Shown piece by piece: positions 1 to 5,731 of a stretch of 7,650 nt of DNA. The position numbers were made by a program, and so were the translations under genes. The number at the start of each line of letters is the position of its first letter. Within the stretch, counting starts at the first letter, position 1. The notes under the pieces are model-generated. The model worked only from the letters and a program-made list of their open reading frames with translations, was not told the DNA's origin and did not search any database. This stretch comes from Candidatus Sumerlaeota bacterium (GTDB lineage Bacteria; Sumerlaeota; Sumerlaeia; MWCT01; JAGHBZ01), in contig JAGHBZ010000059.1 of NCBI GenBank assembly GCA_021160705.1, positions 1 to 7,650 of the forward strand, in the 5' to 3' direction.

Positions 1-1
1 A

Positions 2-262
2 TATCAGACACTTACTGATGATGAAGGACACTTTGAAATAAGCGGGCTTAACCCCGGAGAGTATATTCTTCTCTCTTTTCATGAGACTGCTTTGGAACGT
101 ATATTATGGGTACTTTCCATAAAGCTTCAGCCAGGGGAAGTTAAAAACTTAATATTGTGCACTCAGAATGCACTAAACATAGAAACAAAAGTCTCTACAG
201 AAACTTTTGAAGATATAATTAATTTATTAGAACAAGAGATCTCCAAGCTTCTCTCAAAATAA
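2..262 (+). CDS. C-terminal fragment of a protein with a carboxypeptidase-regulatory-like (transthyretin-like) domain, 5' partial
   Basis: The reading frame is open at the left edge and runs 86 codons to a TAA. The visible residues include TDDEGHFEISGLNPGEYIL, a typical pattern of the carboxypeptidase regulatory-like/prealbumin-fold repeats: a 'tDeeG.F.i.gL.PGeY' turn between beta strands. A further strand pair follows (LSIKLQPGEVKNLIL) and then a roughly 25-residue amphipathic helix at the C-terminus. In known proteins these domains are small beta-sandwich modules in surface or exported proteins, or add-ons to enzymes. The N-terminal part that would show function or a signal peptide lies outside the window. 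The gene is separated from the downstream operon by about 200 non-coding bases and is probably a separate transcription unit. It could be the host flank or the last cargo gene of the element. The domain call is fairly secure; the protein's function is unknown. Confidence 0.6.
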   Translation, partial: YQTLTDDEGHFEISGLNPGEYILLSFHETALERILWVLSIKLQPGEVKNLILCTQNALNIETKVSTETFEDIINLLEQEISKLLSK

Positions 263-275
263 CCTTCTTTTCCCC

Positions 276-302
276 ATACTCCCCTTGTACTTTTCGGAGT
301 AT
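276..302 (+). terminator. Weak hairpin after the partial gene, possible terminator
   Basis: ATACTCC at 276-282 is the exact reverse complement of GGAGTAT at 296-302, giving a 7-bp stem with a 13-base loop, 14 bases after the stop of the upstream gene. It is not followed by a run of T (ATTATAAG comes next), so it is a poor intrinsic terminator. A separate run of seven T at 334-340 has no good stem before it. The position suits the end of a transcript, but the structure may be incidental. Confidence 0.25.
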
Positions 303-402
303 ATTATAAGCCAAGGAAGCATTACTCTTTAGATTTTTTTCCTCCTTACCTTAAAGCAGGAAGGTTTACTCCCAAAAATTGCATTTTTTATAACATTTTT
401 AC

Positions 403-432
403 TTGACATAAATGTGCATTATTTGTTACGAT
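403..432 (+). promoter_or_regulatory. Sigma70-type promoter for the operon
   Basis: A perfect -35 hexamer TTGACA (403-408) is followed after 18 bp by TACGAT (427-432), four of six matches to TATAAT. TG at 424-425 is one base upstream of the hexamer, forming an extended -10 element. The surroundings are AT-rich and non-coding, and the next open frame starts at 471. Transcription would start near 439, giving a leader of about 30 bases. No other position in the window combines such hexamers in a non-coding setting, so this is the likely promoter for the rightward gene string. Confidence 0.6.
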
Positions 433-465
433 GACTTTGTAATTTTTCATTTGACTAAAAAAGTC
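432..465 (+). promoter_or_regulatory. TGACT/AGTC repeats over the start site, possible operator
   Basis: TGACT occurs at 432-436 and again at 452-456, 20 bp apart (two helical turns) in the same orientation. AGTC at 462-465 makes an inverted pair with the second copy (GACT, 5 A, AGTC), and GACTTT at 433-438 pairs with AAAGTC at 460-465. The cluster covers the predicted transcription start and 5' leader, where a repressor would bind. The repeats are short and the region is A/T-rich, so chance is a real alternative. No repressor gene is visible in the window. Confidence 0.25.
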
Positions 466-470
466 TGAAA

Positions 471-818
471 ATGCCCACGGTGGATGACAAATTGACAGCA
501 AGCCCCAGGGTCGGCGAGTTGATGCGTTCCGCAGCTGTTCGTCAGCTCCCGGATGGGTTATGGTTCGCTGAGATCCCCTGCCTGCCTCAGGTCTGGGCTG
601 TCGCTGAGAGCAAGCGGAAAGTCCTTCGCTCATTGAACAGTTCGTTGCGCCTATACCTGCGAATCAACGGTTATATTTCCCATATAGCGGCGAATGGTTC
701 CTCCGCCTCAAAGAAGAAAGACGACTCTCTCCAGTTTTTCCTTGAGCCTGTATTTTTGCTTCCTCTCTGTGTGCTGACCCTGGTGCTTCTTTTTTGTGCC
801 GTCAAAATCTATCTATGA
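471..818 (+). CDS. HicB-like domain protein with a C-terminal hydrophobic segment
   Basis: This 115-residue protein has a recognisable HicB-like core at about residues 24-66. DGLWFAEIPCLPQVWA corresponds to the 'dGgyvAevPeLPGc' strands, and SKRKVLRSLNSSLRLYLR to the following 'eEAlenlkeALelYLe' helix. HicB proteins are usually antitoxins paired with the small RNA-targeting toxin HicA; no HicA-like frame lies beside this gene. Residues 67-87 form a polar linker. Residues 89-115 are strongly hydrophobic (FLLPLCVLTLVLLFCAV), long enough for one membrane span and not a standard part of the family, which more often carries a DNA-binding domain. The start is uncertain: ATG 471 follows a stop closely and has no clear ribosome-binding site, while ATG 522 (residue 18) would also keep the domain. 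It is the first gene after the promoter. GC is near 60% at 481-600, much higher than in the genes at the right end. It could be an antitoxin remnant, a membrane-tethered regulator, or a frame not translated as drawn. Confidence 0.5.
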   Translation: MPTVDDKLTASPRVGELMRSAAVRQLPDGLWFAEIPCLPQVWAVAESKRKVLRSLNSSLRLYLRINGYISHIAANGSSASKKKDDSLQFFLEPVFLLPLCVLTLVLLFCAVKIYL

Positions 819-825
819 AAGGAGG
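818..825 (+). promoter_or_regulatory. Strong ribosome-binding site for the 26-residue microORF
   Basis: AAAGGAGG lies 9 bases upstream of ATG 835 and overlaps the last base of the preceding stop codon. It is as strong as the sites in front of the large genes. It is the main reason to believe that the microORF at 835 is translated. Confidence 0.6.
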
Positions 826-834
826 AAATAAACG

Positions 835-915
835 ATGTGTCGGAATGTTTTTCTCTGTCAGGTTTGTGCAGAAAAAATTAAAGAAAGGAGGGATACACTA
901 TGTTGCCAGAAATAA
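835..915 (+). CDS. 26-residue cysteine-rich microprotein overlapping the next gene
   Basis: ATG 835 follows an optimal AAAGGAGG by 9 bases and opens a 26-codon frame that ends in TAA at 913-915, overlapping the first 16 bases of the next gene in another frame. The peptide begins MCRNVFLCQVCAEKIKERRD and ends TLCCQK. It has five cysteines (positions 2, 8, 11, 23, 24), including a CxxC and a CC pair, so it could bind a metal ion. I do not recognise a family. Alternatively it may matter mainly as a leader whose translation carries ribosomes onto the second AAAGGAGG (884-891), which lies inside this frame and serves the gene at 900. The strong ribosome-binding site and the overlap support translation; a function as a peptide is only a guess. 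Confidence 0.45.
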   Translation: MCRNVFLCQVCAEKIKERRDTLCCQK

Positions 916-1919
916 AACCAGCATTGCTTGAGCTGGGCAAAATAAAGATTGGTAAAAAGGGCTCGCCCCAGAAGACCCGCACCGGCAAAGTGGTTCGTAT
1001 GCCGCAGAAAATGGACCATTTCGTCATCACTCGCATAACCCGTAATAGTGCGGATGACCTGGAGACAGACCAGGAACTGATGAAGAAGATAGCCGAGGCA
1101 ACCGGACAAAAAACAGATAGACTTACACGAATCCCCGTTGTGCTGCTTTTTAATGATATTGAGCATAACTTCTACACGTTTCGGGCACTCTATACAAAGA
1201 GTCGCCTCTATTGTAAAAGTGAAAACGGAGATAGGGCGATATGGTTCGGCGAAGACGGAAAGGAACCGAAAGAAATTCGCTGTGACCCACAAAAATGCAA
1301 ATATGCGCTCAGAGGGGATTGTAAGGTCAATGGTATTCTCTCTGTCATCATTCCGGTCGCACCTCGTTTAGGAGGGGTATATAAGTTCCGCACCACCTCT
1401 AAAAACACTATAAAGTCCATTCTCGCATCCCTGTCATTTATAAAGATGATGACACTTGGACAGATTGCTGGCGTGGAATTGGAGCTCACGCTCACACCTA
1501 AGACGGTTACAACTCCAGAGGGACGACTGGTAACTATCTTTGTGGTGAATGTGGAATATCCGGGGAACTTTCTGGAGCTAAAGAAACAGGTCGTTGAGCA
1601 GCTAAAAGAACAGCGTCACCTGGATACCGAGTTGCAGAAGCTTGCCGAACTGCCCCCTGCCAGTTTTCACGAAGAAAGTCCAGAAGAACAAAGAGAGGTC
1701 CAGGAGGAGTTCTATCCAGAAGAAGAACCTAAAGAGACCGAACCCCCAGAGCGTGGAAATGATGTCATTGATGCTGAATATGAAACAGTGGAGGGCAGTG
1801 AAGAGGTTCCGGAACAGATTGCCGACGAAGAGACAGAATCAGAGAGAGAGGATATTTTCCCTGAAGCAAAACAGCCCGGACAGACGTCAAGGAACCCTCA
1901 ATCTTTTGACCTTTTTTGA
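900..1919 (+). CDS. Phage Gp3-like / putative single-stranded DNA-binding protein with SSB-type C-terminal tail
   Basis: This protein has 339 residues, with a start fixed by AAAGGAGG at 884-891, 8 bases before the ATG. Residues 1-230 resemble the phage Gp3-like family, variously annotated as a recombination directionality factor or as a 'hydrolase or metal-binding protein'. Visible marks are the basic N-terminus with GKKGSPQKTRTGKVVRMPQK, the 'RIPVVLLFND' strand, a four-cysteine set (C105, C128, C133, C141) that could hold a metal, and the 'GGVYKFRTTSKNTIKSILASL' region. Residues 255-325 are a disordered, Glu-rich acidic stretch, and the protein ends in SFDLF. An acidic tail closing on Phe is the hallmark of bacterial SSB and phage T7 gp2.5, where it recruits partner enzymes. 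The gene precedes a nuclease and a Rad50-like ATPase, so I infer a single-strand-binding or recombination-mediator role. The family assignment is by memory of sequence pattern. A true directionality role is less likely because this element carries a tyrosine, not a serine, integrase. Confidence 0.6.
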   Translation: MLPEIKPALLELGKIKIGKKGSPQKTRTGKVVRMPQKMDHFVITRITRNSADDLETDQELMKKIAEATGQKTDRLTRIPVVLLFNDIEHNFYTFRALYTKSRLYCKSENGDRAIWFGEDGKEPKEIRCDPQKCKYALRGDCKVNGILSVIIPVAPRLGGVYKFRTTSKNTIKSILASLSFIKMMTLGQIAGVELELTLTPKTVTTPEGRLVTIFVVNVEYPGNFLELKKQVVEQLKEQRHLDTELQKLAELPPASFHEESPEEQREVQEEFYPEEEPKETEPPERGNDVIDAEYETVEGSEEVPEQIADEETESEREDIFPEAKQPGQTSRNPQSFDLF

Positions 1920-1923
1920 TAGC

Positions 1924-1931
1924 AAAGGAGG
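1924..1931 (+). promoter_or_regulatory. Ribosome-binding site that fixes the nuclease start at 1940
   Basis: AAAGGAGG sits 8 bases before ATG 1940. The frame extends upstream to a TTG at 1916, but that start would place this site inside the coding sequence, so ATG 1940 is chosen. Confidence 0.75.
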
Positions 1932-1939
1932 AGAATAAA

Positions 1940-3139
1940 ATGAGTGTCGCAACCAAACCCAAAACCCTTGAGCGGATATTCCCGCTCTCTTTCAGTGCAA
2001 TTACATTATATCAGCGCTGTCCTTTTGCGTTCTGGTGTTTGCGGTCAGAAAAACATCGCCCTCGCCCTTCTAAATATTCCATCATAGGAACCGCTGTTCA
2101 CGAATTCATCGCTCGGTATCTTGTGGGTCTTACCGACACTGGTGCAGAAGGACAATTTTTCCCGACAGACTTTGCCCTGGCAGAATCTCTTTTACCTCAA
2201 ATTCTTGCCGGTGTGCCGTCTCCTCTTCGTGAAGACGTTCGGTCGCAGTGTGTAAATTTCTATACCGCCTTTACCCTGGAGGGTCCGGCTTACGCAGAGG
2301 TGCACGTTGCCAGTGACGACAAATTGACAAAGGCAATCCTGCTTGATTCCGACCTGTACCCCCCAGAGGGCTCGCTTCTTCACGGGGTCATTGACCTGTT
2401 GATTCCGGTTCTTGATGGGGCAACGGTAAGAATTTTTGACTTCAAGACTGGACACCGGATATATTCACAGAAGGAGGTAGAGTCCCATCCACAACTTCAA
2501 ATCTACGCACTTCTTTCACTTTTACTCTATCCACAGGCAGAAAAGGCGGAAATCAACATCTGGTTCGTTCGTTATTCAGCGGTTCGTTCAGCGGTCATTT
2601 ACAGGGGAGAACTTGAGGATTTAAGAAAACAATTCCTTGCAGTGGCTGATAGAATCATTAATGAAAAAGAATTTCCACCCATCCCTTCCTCTCAATGTTC
2701 CAGGTGTGATTTCTATGAAGAATGTCCTGAATATCAACGGACAATTAGACTGGAGACCGCTATACCGCCAATACTCTCCGAGGAAGATGCTATCAGGCTG
2801 GACGGCGAATATCGGATGCTCAAACACAGACTTAAGCAAATAGAAGAAGCCCTGCGGAATTATGCCGAAACAAATGGCCCAATTGAAACTCCTGATGGGA
2901 AACGAGGATTTTTTGAAGAAGAGCGAAAAGACTACGGCGCTGTAACCAGGGAAATCTGTGAAATACTCGCAGGCGAGGGGATTCCTAAATCCTCTGTCTG
3001 GCAAATTCTCACTACCAGCAAAACCGCTGTGATGGATTTGCTTCGAAAATTTAAATTGACAGGCGTCTGGAAAGAAAAAATTGAACCCATAATCCCCACG
3101 CAAAAGGTCACAAAATTTAAAACCGTGAAGAGCAAATAG
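1940..3139 (+). CDS. Fe-S cluster PD-(D/E)XK nuclease, Cas4/RecB/AddB type
   Basis: The protein has 399 residues. Motifs in order are: SFSAITLYQRCPFAF near residue 17, with C27 as the first cluster ligand; GTAVHEFIARYL with motif-I His54; HGVIDLL with Asp152; IFDFKTG with Asp167 and Lys169, the catalytic D-x-K; QLQIYAL, the 'Q...Y' motif near 185-189; and C253-x2-C256-x5-C262, the other three ligands of a 4Fe-4S cluster. This layout is shared by Cas4, AddB and RecB-like exonucleases, which resect DNA ends. All catalytic and cluster residues are present, so the enzyme should be active. Residues about 280-399 form a helical extension (from EEDAIRLDGEYRMLKHRLKQ on) beyond the minimal fold, perhaps for DNA or partner binding. 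No cas1/cas2 or repeat array is present, so a CRISPR-adaptation role is unlikely. Between an SSB-like gene and a Rad50-like gene it most likely acts in phage recombination or replication. Confidence 0.85.
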   Translation: MSVATKPKTLERIFPLSFSAITLYQRCPFAFWCLRSEKHRPRPSKYSIIGTAVHEFIARYLVGLTDTGAEGQFFPTDFALAESLLPQILAGVPSPLREDVRSQCVNFYTAFTLEGPAYAEVHVASDDKLTKAILLDSDLYPPEGSLLHGVIDLLIPVLDGATVRIFDFKTGHRIYSQKEVESHPQLQIYALLSLLLYPQAEKAEINIWFVRYSAVRSAVIYRGELEDLRKQFLAVADRIINEKEFPPIPSSQCSRCDFYEECPEYQRTIRLETAIPPILSEEDAIRLDGEYRMLKHRLKQIEEALRNYAETNGPIETPDGKRGFFEEERKDYGAVTREICEILAGEGIPKSSVWQILTTSKTAVMDLLRKFKLTGVWKEKIEPIIPTQKVTKFKTVKSK

Positions 3140-3144
3140 AATCC

Positions 3145-3174
3145 GGGGAGAAGGGTATAGAGTCCTTTCTCCCC
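3145..3174 (+). promoter_or_regulatory. Intergenic GC-rich hairpin between nuclease and ATPase genes
   Basis: GGGGAGAAGG (3145-3154) pairs with CCTTTCTCCCC (3164-3174) with one bulged T, leaving a nine-base loop. It starts 5 bases after the nuclease stop and lies about 40 bases before the ATPase start, in the only sizeable gap inside the gene string. No T run follows, so complete termination is unlikely. It could be an mRNA stabiliser, a processing site or a partial terminator that lowers expression of the downstream genes. Confidence 0.5.
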
Positions 3175-3216
3175 TTCTGAAACTACAATCCCAATAATGA
3201 GAAAGGAGCCAACAAA

Positions 3217-5007
3217 ATGAAACTCAGAAACATTCTCATAAAAAACTTTACCTGTTTCAAGAAGTTTTCGTTGTCTATCCCGGATGGAGTGAAAATCGTC
3301 GGGATTTTTGGTCCGAATGCCTCCGGAAAGACCAGCATAAAAGACGCATTGCAACTTCTCCTTACCGGGAAATGCAGGGAACTTCAATATAAGAAAGACC
3401 TCGCTTCTCTTATCCGACACGGAGAGTCAAAAGCAATGGTAGAAGCGGAATTCATAATGGAAAATAAGGGGAGGATTATCGCCAGAGGCACAATCTTACC
3501 TTCTCGGTACAATGTCGTCATCAGTTGTAATGGTAAGACAATAAAATTGGACACCTGTTTCTCGCCGATTTTCTTCAACTTTCTCAATGCGCCCACGGCT
3601 GAAAGAAAGAAAATGCTCTTTGATTTATTTAAAAGAGGAGGCAATCAAGACCCCCTTAGTCTTCTTTGCAACAAATTAAACGCTGAGATTAAATCTATTC
3701 CTGAAGGTGTAAGAGAGGCACTGGCAAAAGAAGATTTTGAAAAAGCACAAGCCATCACCATTGAATTACGACGTCATCATAAACGTCTCATAAAACCTGC
3801 GGATGAACCTGACTCTTTATTCGTTCTCGAGGAAAAAAAGATAGACTTTTCCCGACTGCAACTTAATGACATCCAGAAAAGAATTAATCAGTTAAGAGAT
3901 GAGCAAAAGAAGATTTTGGAAGAAGAGGCAAAATTAAGTTTATACGAAAATATACAAACTCAATCGCCCGATGAATTGAAGCAAAAACAAAAAGCCCTTG
4001 AGGATAGGATTAAACTGGCTGAGGAAGAAAAAAGCCATCTGGAACAACAAAAGAGAGAACTTGAGCAAAAGAAACAAGAACTGAATGGAAAGGAAGGGTC
4101 GCTTCGTTATTATCTTCTATCACTTGAGTCAAGTCTGAAATCTGCCCCAGAAAAATGTCCTATCTATGAGGTGGAATGCAAATCTCGGGAACTAATTGAA
4201 TCTACGCTTACACAAAAACAAGAAGAACTAAAAAAACAGAAGGAAAAGTTGAAACGCTTAAATAAAACTCTTACAGATATAGTTAGCAAATTACATCATC
4301 TTGACTCTCTTATAAGTAAGAGAAAAAACGGGATATGGGAGGCAAAGCGCCAACTCAGTGAAGTTGCTACTCAACTTAAACAAATGAAATCTCTCCCGCA
4401 GAACCCGCCATCCCGGGAAGAGGTACAGAAACGCAAGGCAGATATTGAGTATAGACTTAAGGCTCTGACAACTCTCTATGAAGAAAAACTGAGATATGAT
4501 AAAGCAGTCGCTGAATATGAACGTGTGAAAAAAGAAAATGAAGAAAACTCCAGATTGGCTGAATTTTATGACCGAATGGCTAAAGCCCTCGCTCCTGATG
4601 GCATTCCTTCTCTTTTGCTACAAGGAACAATAAAACCATTTATTTCCCGCATTCGGCAATATGCCTGGTTACTTGGTGCAAAAGACATCACCATTGCTCC
4701 TGATTTTACTTTTTTCATAAATGAAACCCCTGAGTACTTGCTCAGCGAGTCTGAAAAATTTCGTCTGCAGTTACTTGTTCAAGAGGCACTTTCTTATCTA
4801 ACAAAGACCCGCTTGCTCATTATCGACCGGGTAGATATTCTTGACCAGGCAAACAAGGCATTCTTCTTTCGTTTTCTTCAAGAAATAATGGGGCACTATG
4901 ATACTATTATCTTCTTCGCCACTGTAAGTGCCCCTCCCAAATCCCCATCGGATGAAAGCATTACGTTTCTCTATCTTTCTGACAAAGAGGAGGCAAGCAA
5001 TGTTTAA
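3217..5007 (+). CDS. Compact Rad50/SbcC-like SMC-type ATPase
   Basis: The protein has 596 residues; AAAGGAG at 3202-3208 lies 8 bases before the ATG. The N-terminal ATPase half starts MKLRNILIKNFTCFKKFSL with Walker A GPNASGKT at 32-39. Two charged coiled-coil arms (about 215-300 and 325-450) flank an apex with C314-P and C321, in the place of the Rad50 zinc hook but with six rather than two residues between the cysteines. The C-terminal half has the conserved ALAPDGIPSLLLQG at 457-470, a degenerate signature LLSESEKFRLQL at 508-519 and Walker B RLLIIDRVDILD at 532-543. The glutamate normally following the Walker B aspartate (D537) is Arg538 here. At under 600 residues it is much shorter than SbcC or Rad50 (about 900-1300) and fits phage-type SbcC-like ATPases. 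Rad50-type proteins tether DNA ends and control a nuclease; no Mre11/SbcD gene is visible, so the upstream Fe-S nuclease is the likely partner by context. The stop overlaps the next start by 8 bases. Confidence 0.85.
   Translation: MKLRNILIKNFTCFKKFSLSIPDGVKIVGIFGPNASGKTSIKDALQLLLTGKCRELQYKKDLASLIRHGESKAMVEAEFIMENKGRIIARGTILPSRYNVVISCNGKTIKLDTCFSPIFFNFLNAPTAERKKMLFDLFKRGGNQDPLSLLCNKLNAEIKSIPEGVREALAKEDFEKAQAITIELRRHHKRLIKPADEPDSLFVLEEKKIDFSRLQLNDIQKRINQLRDEQKKILEEEAKLSLYENIQTQSPDELKQKQKALEDRIKLAEEEKSHLEQQKRELEQKKQELNGKEGSLRYYLLSLESSLKSAPEKCPIYEVECKSRELIESTLTQKQEELKKQKEKLKRLNKTLTDIVSKLHHLDSLISKRKNGIWEAKRQLSEVATQLKQMKSLPQNPPSREEVQKRKADIEYRLKALTTLYEEKLRYDKAVAEYERVKKENEENSRLAEFYDRMAKALAPDGIPSLLLQGTIKPFISRIRQYAWLLGAKDITIAPDFTFFINETPEYLLSESEKFRLQLLVQEALSYLTKTRLLIIDRVDILDQANKAFFFRFLQEIMGHYDTIIFFATVSAPPKSPSDESITFLYLSDKEEASNV
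4987..4993 (+). promoter_or_regulatory. Ribosome-binding site that fixes the next start at 5000
   Basis: GAGGAGG inside the last codons of the ATPase gene is 6 bases before ATG 5000. The same frame is open back to ATG 4928, but that extension only overlaps the ATPase coding sequence and has no such site, so ATG 5000 is preferred. Confidence 0.65.
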
Positions 5008-5551
5008 CCCAGAGAAAGAAGTGCCGTCATTGGAGTTGTGCAAACAACTGAAAGAGTTTGGGTTTCCTCAAGAAGGCGGAGGGTGGTACTGGAAGGAGGG
5101 CAAGTACGAATTGGTTCTCTTGAAGGAACCACTCGTTCTGTGTCCATACTATTACGAGGCTGAACTGGATGATGGGACGATAGACAGAACGTGTTTACTG
5201 GACTTTAGTCAATGCAACGTTGAAAAAGTTAAAATAAGTACTCTCCTTAAAAAGTATCCTTACCCCCAAGCGGAAACTCCAGTTTGGATAAAGTGCCCTA
5301 AATATCCGATAATCAAAGCCCCTACTGACCGAGAAGTAGGTGAATATCTGCCAACCGAGATTGAGGATGAATTTGTATTACGGTGGAGTTGTAGCCCCAA
5401 TGGGATACACAAAATCTGGTATGAGTCTCCTAAAAAGGTAATATTTGCCTGTCTCATAAGAGACGGTGAAACAGAAGTAGAGGCACGGACTCGGATATTG
5501 CTTGAACTGGCAAGGATGGGAATTGTGAAACTAAACAAAGAAAAGGGATAA
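5000..5551 (+). CDS. Conserved-looking phage protein of unknown function, 183 residues
   Basis: Start ATG 5000 overlaps the end of the ATPase gene by 8 bases, indicating translational coupling. The N-terminus reads VPSLELCKQLKEFGFPQEGG, followed by GWYWKEG. From memory, phage and prophage proteins of unknown function often begin with a similar 'sleLckkLkelGfpq...yW' pattern, continue with an 'IKAPTDREVGEYLP' segment and end in a helix of the type 'E.EARTRILLELARMGIV'. There are Cys residues at several positions but no regular metal motif, no signal peptide and no membrane segment. I do not know its function. Its place in the operon, directly coupled to the Rad50-like ATPase, would fit an accessory to recombination or replication, but that is inference only. 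Confidence 0.7.
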   Translation: MFNPEKEVPSLELCKQLKEFGFPQEGGGWYWKEGKYELVLLKEPLVLCPYYYEAELDDGTIDRTCLLDFSQCNVEKVKISTLLKKYPYPQAETPVWIKCPKYPIIKAPTDREVGEYLPTEIEDEFVLRWSCSPNGIHKIWYESPKKVIFACLIRDGETEVEARTRILLELARMGIVKLNKEKG

Positions 5552-5554
5552 GAA

Positions 5555-5731
5555 ATGAGCTACACCCAATACCACTACTACGAGTTTTGCGCATTAAACA
5601 AAGACAGCAACCCAGCGTCAGGCATAATATACGCCTATGACGAAATGCACGTCATTAATGTCCTTCGCTCACGGGGATATACAAATATTTGGGTATCGCC
5701 TATAAACAATGCCGATAAACAGAAAAAATGA
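5555..5731 (+). CDS. Small 58-residue protein of unknown function
   Basis: The frame starts 3 bases after the preceding stop with a modest site (AAGGGA, 6 bases before the ATG) and ends in an ATGA overlap with the next gene, a strong sign that it is real. It begins MSYTQYHYYEFCALNKDSN, and the central part is SGIIYAYDEMHVINVLRSRG followed by YTNIWVSP. That reads as strand, strand, helix, strand: a compact beta-beta-alpha-beta unit. The layout resembles the small N-terminal domain of PulF-type proteins ('yta.d..G...sG.i.a.s...a...Lr..G'), but this is a loose resemblance in fold pattern, not a family assignment. No cysteine motif or membrane segment is present. Function unknown. Confidence 0.65.
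   Translation: MSYTQYHYYEFCALNKDSNPASGIIYAYDEMHVINVLRSRGYTNIWVSPINNADKQKK

Noticed and set aside
348..365. ACCTT/AAGGT inverted repeat in the left non-coding strip
   Set aside because: The stem is only 5 bp with an 8-base loop and has no T run or other context, which is expected by chance.
858..1292. Long open frame on the minus strand opposite the SSB-like gene
   Set aside because: It lies antisense to a well-supported gene with strong ribosome-binding site and conserved features, and its translation shows no recognisable domain. Other minus-strand frames are rejected on the same grounds.
900..1919. Recombination directionality factor function for the Gp3-like protein
   Set aside because: That role is tied to serine integrases, while this element encodes a tyrosine integrase with its own excisionase-like partner; the tail and neighbours point to single-strand DNA metabolism.
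2575..2595. Direct repeat TTCAGCGGT, two copies 12 bp apart
   Set aside because: It lies in the nuclease gene and encodes the short peptide repeat SAV-R-SAV in frame, so it is more likely coding coincidence than a site.
1940..3139. Cas4-like nuclease as evidence of a CRISPR adaptation locus
   Set aside because: There are no cas1 or cas2 genes and no repeat-spacer array; the neighbours are phage recombination genes.
3197..3220. Seven-codon frame ATGAGAAAGGAG... ending at the ATPase start
   Set aside because: It has no ribosome-binding site of its own and simply spans the Shine-Dalgarno of the ATPase gene.
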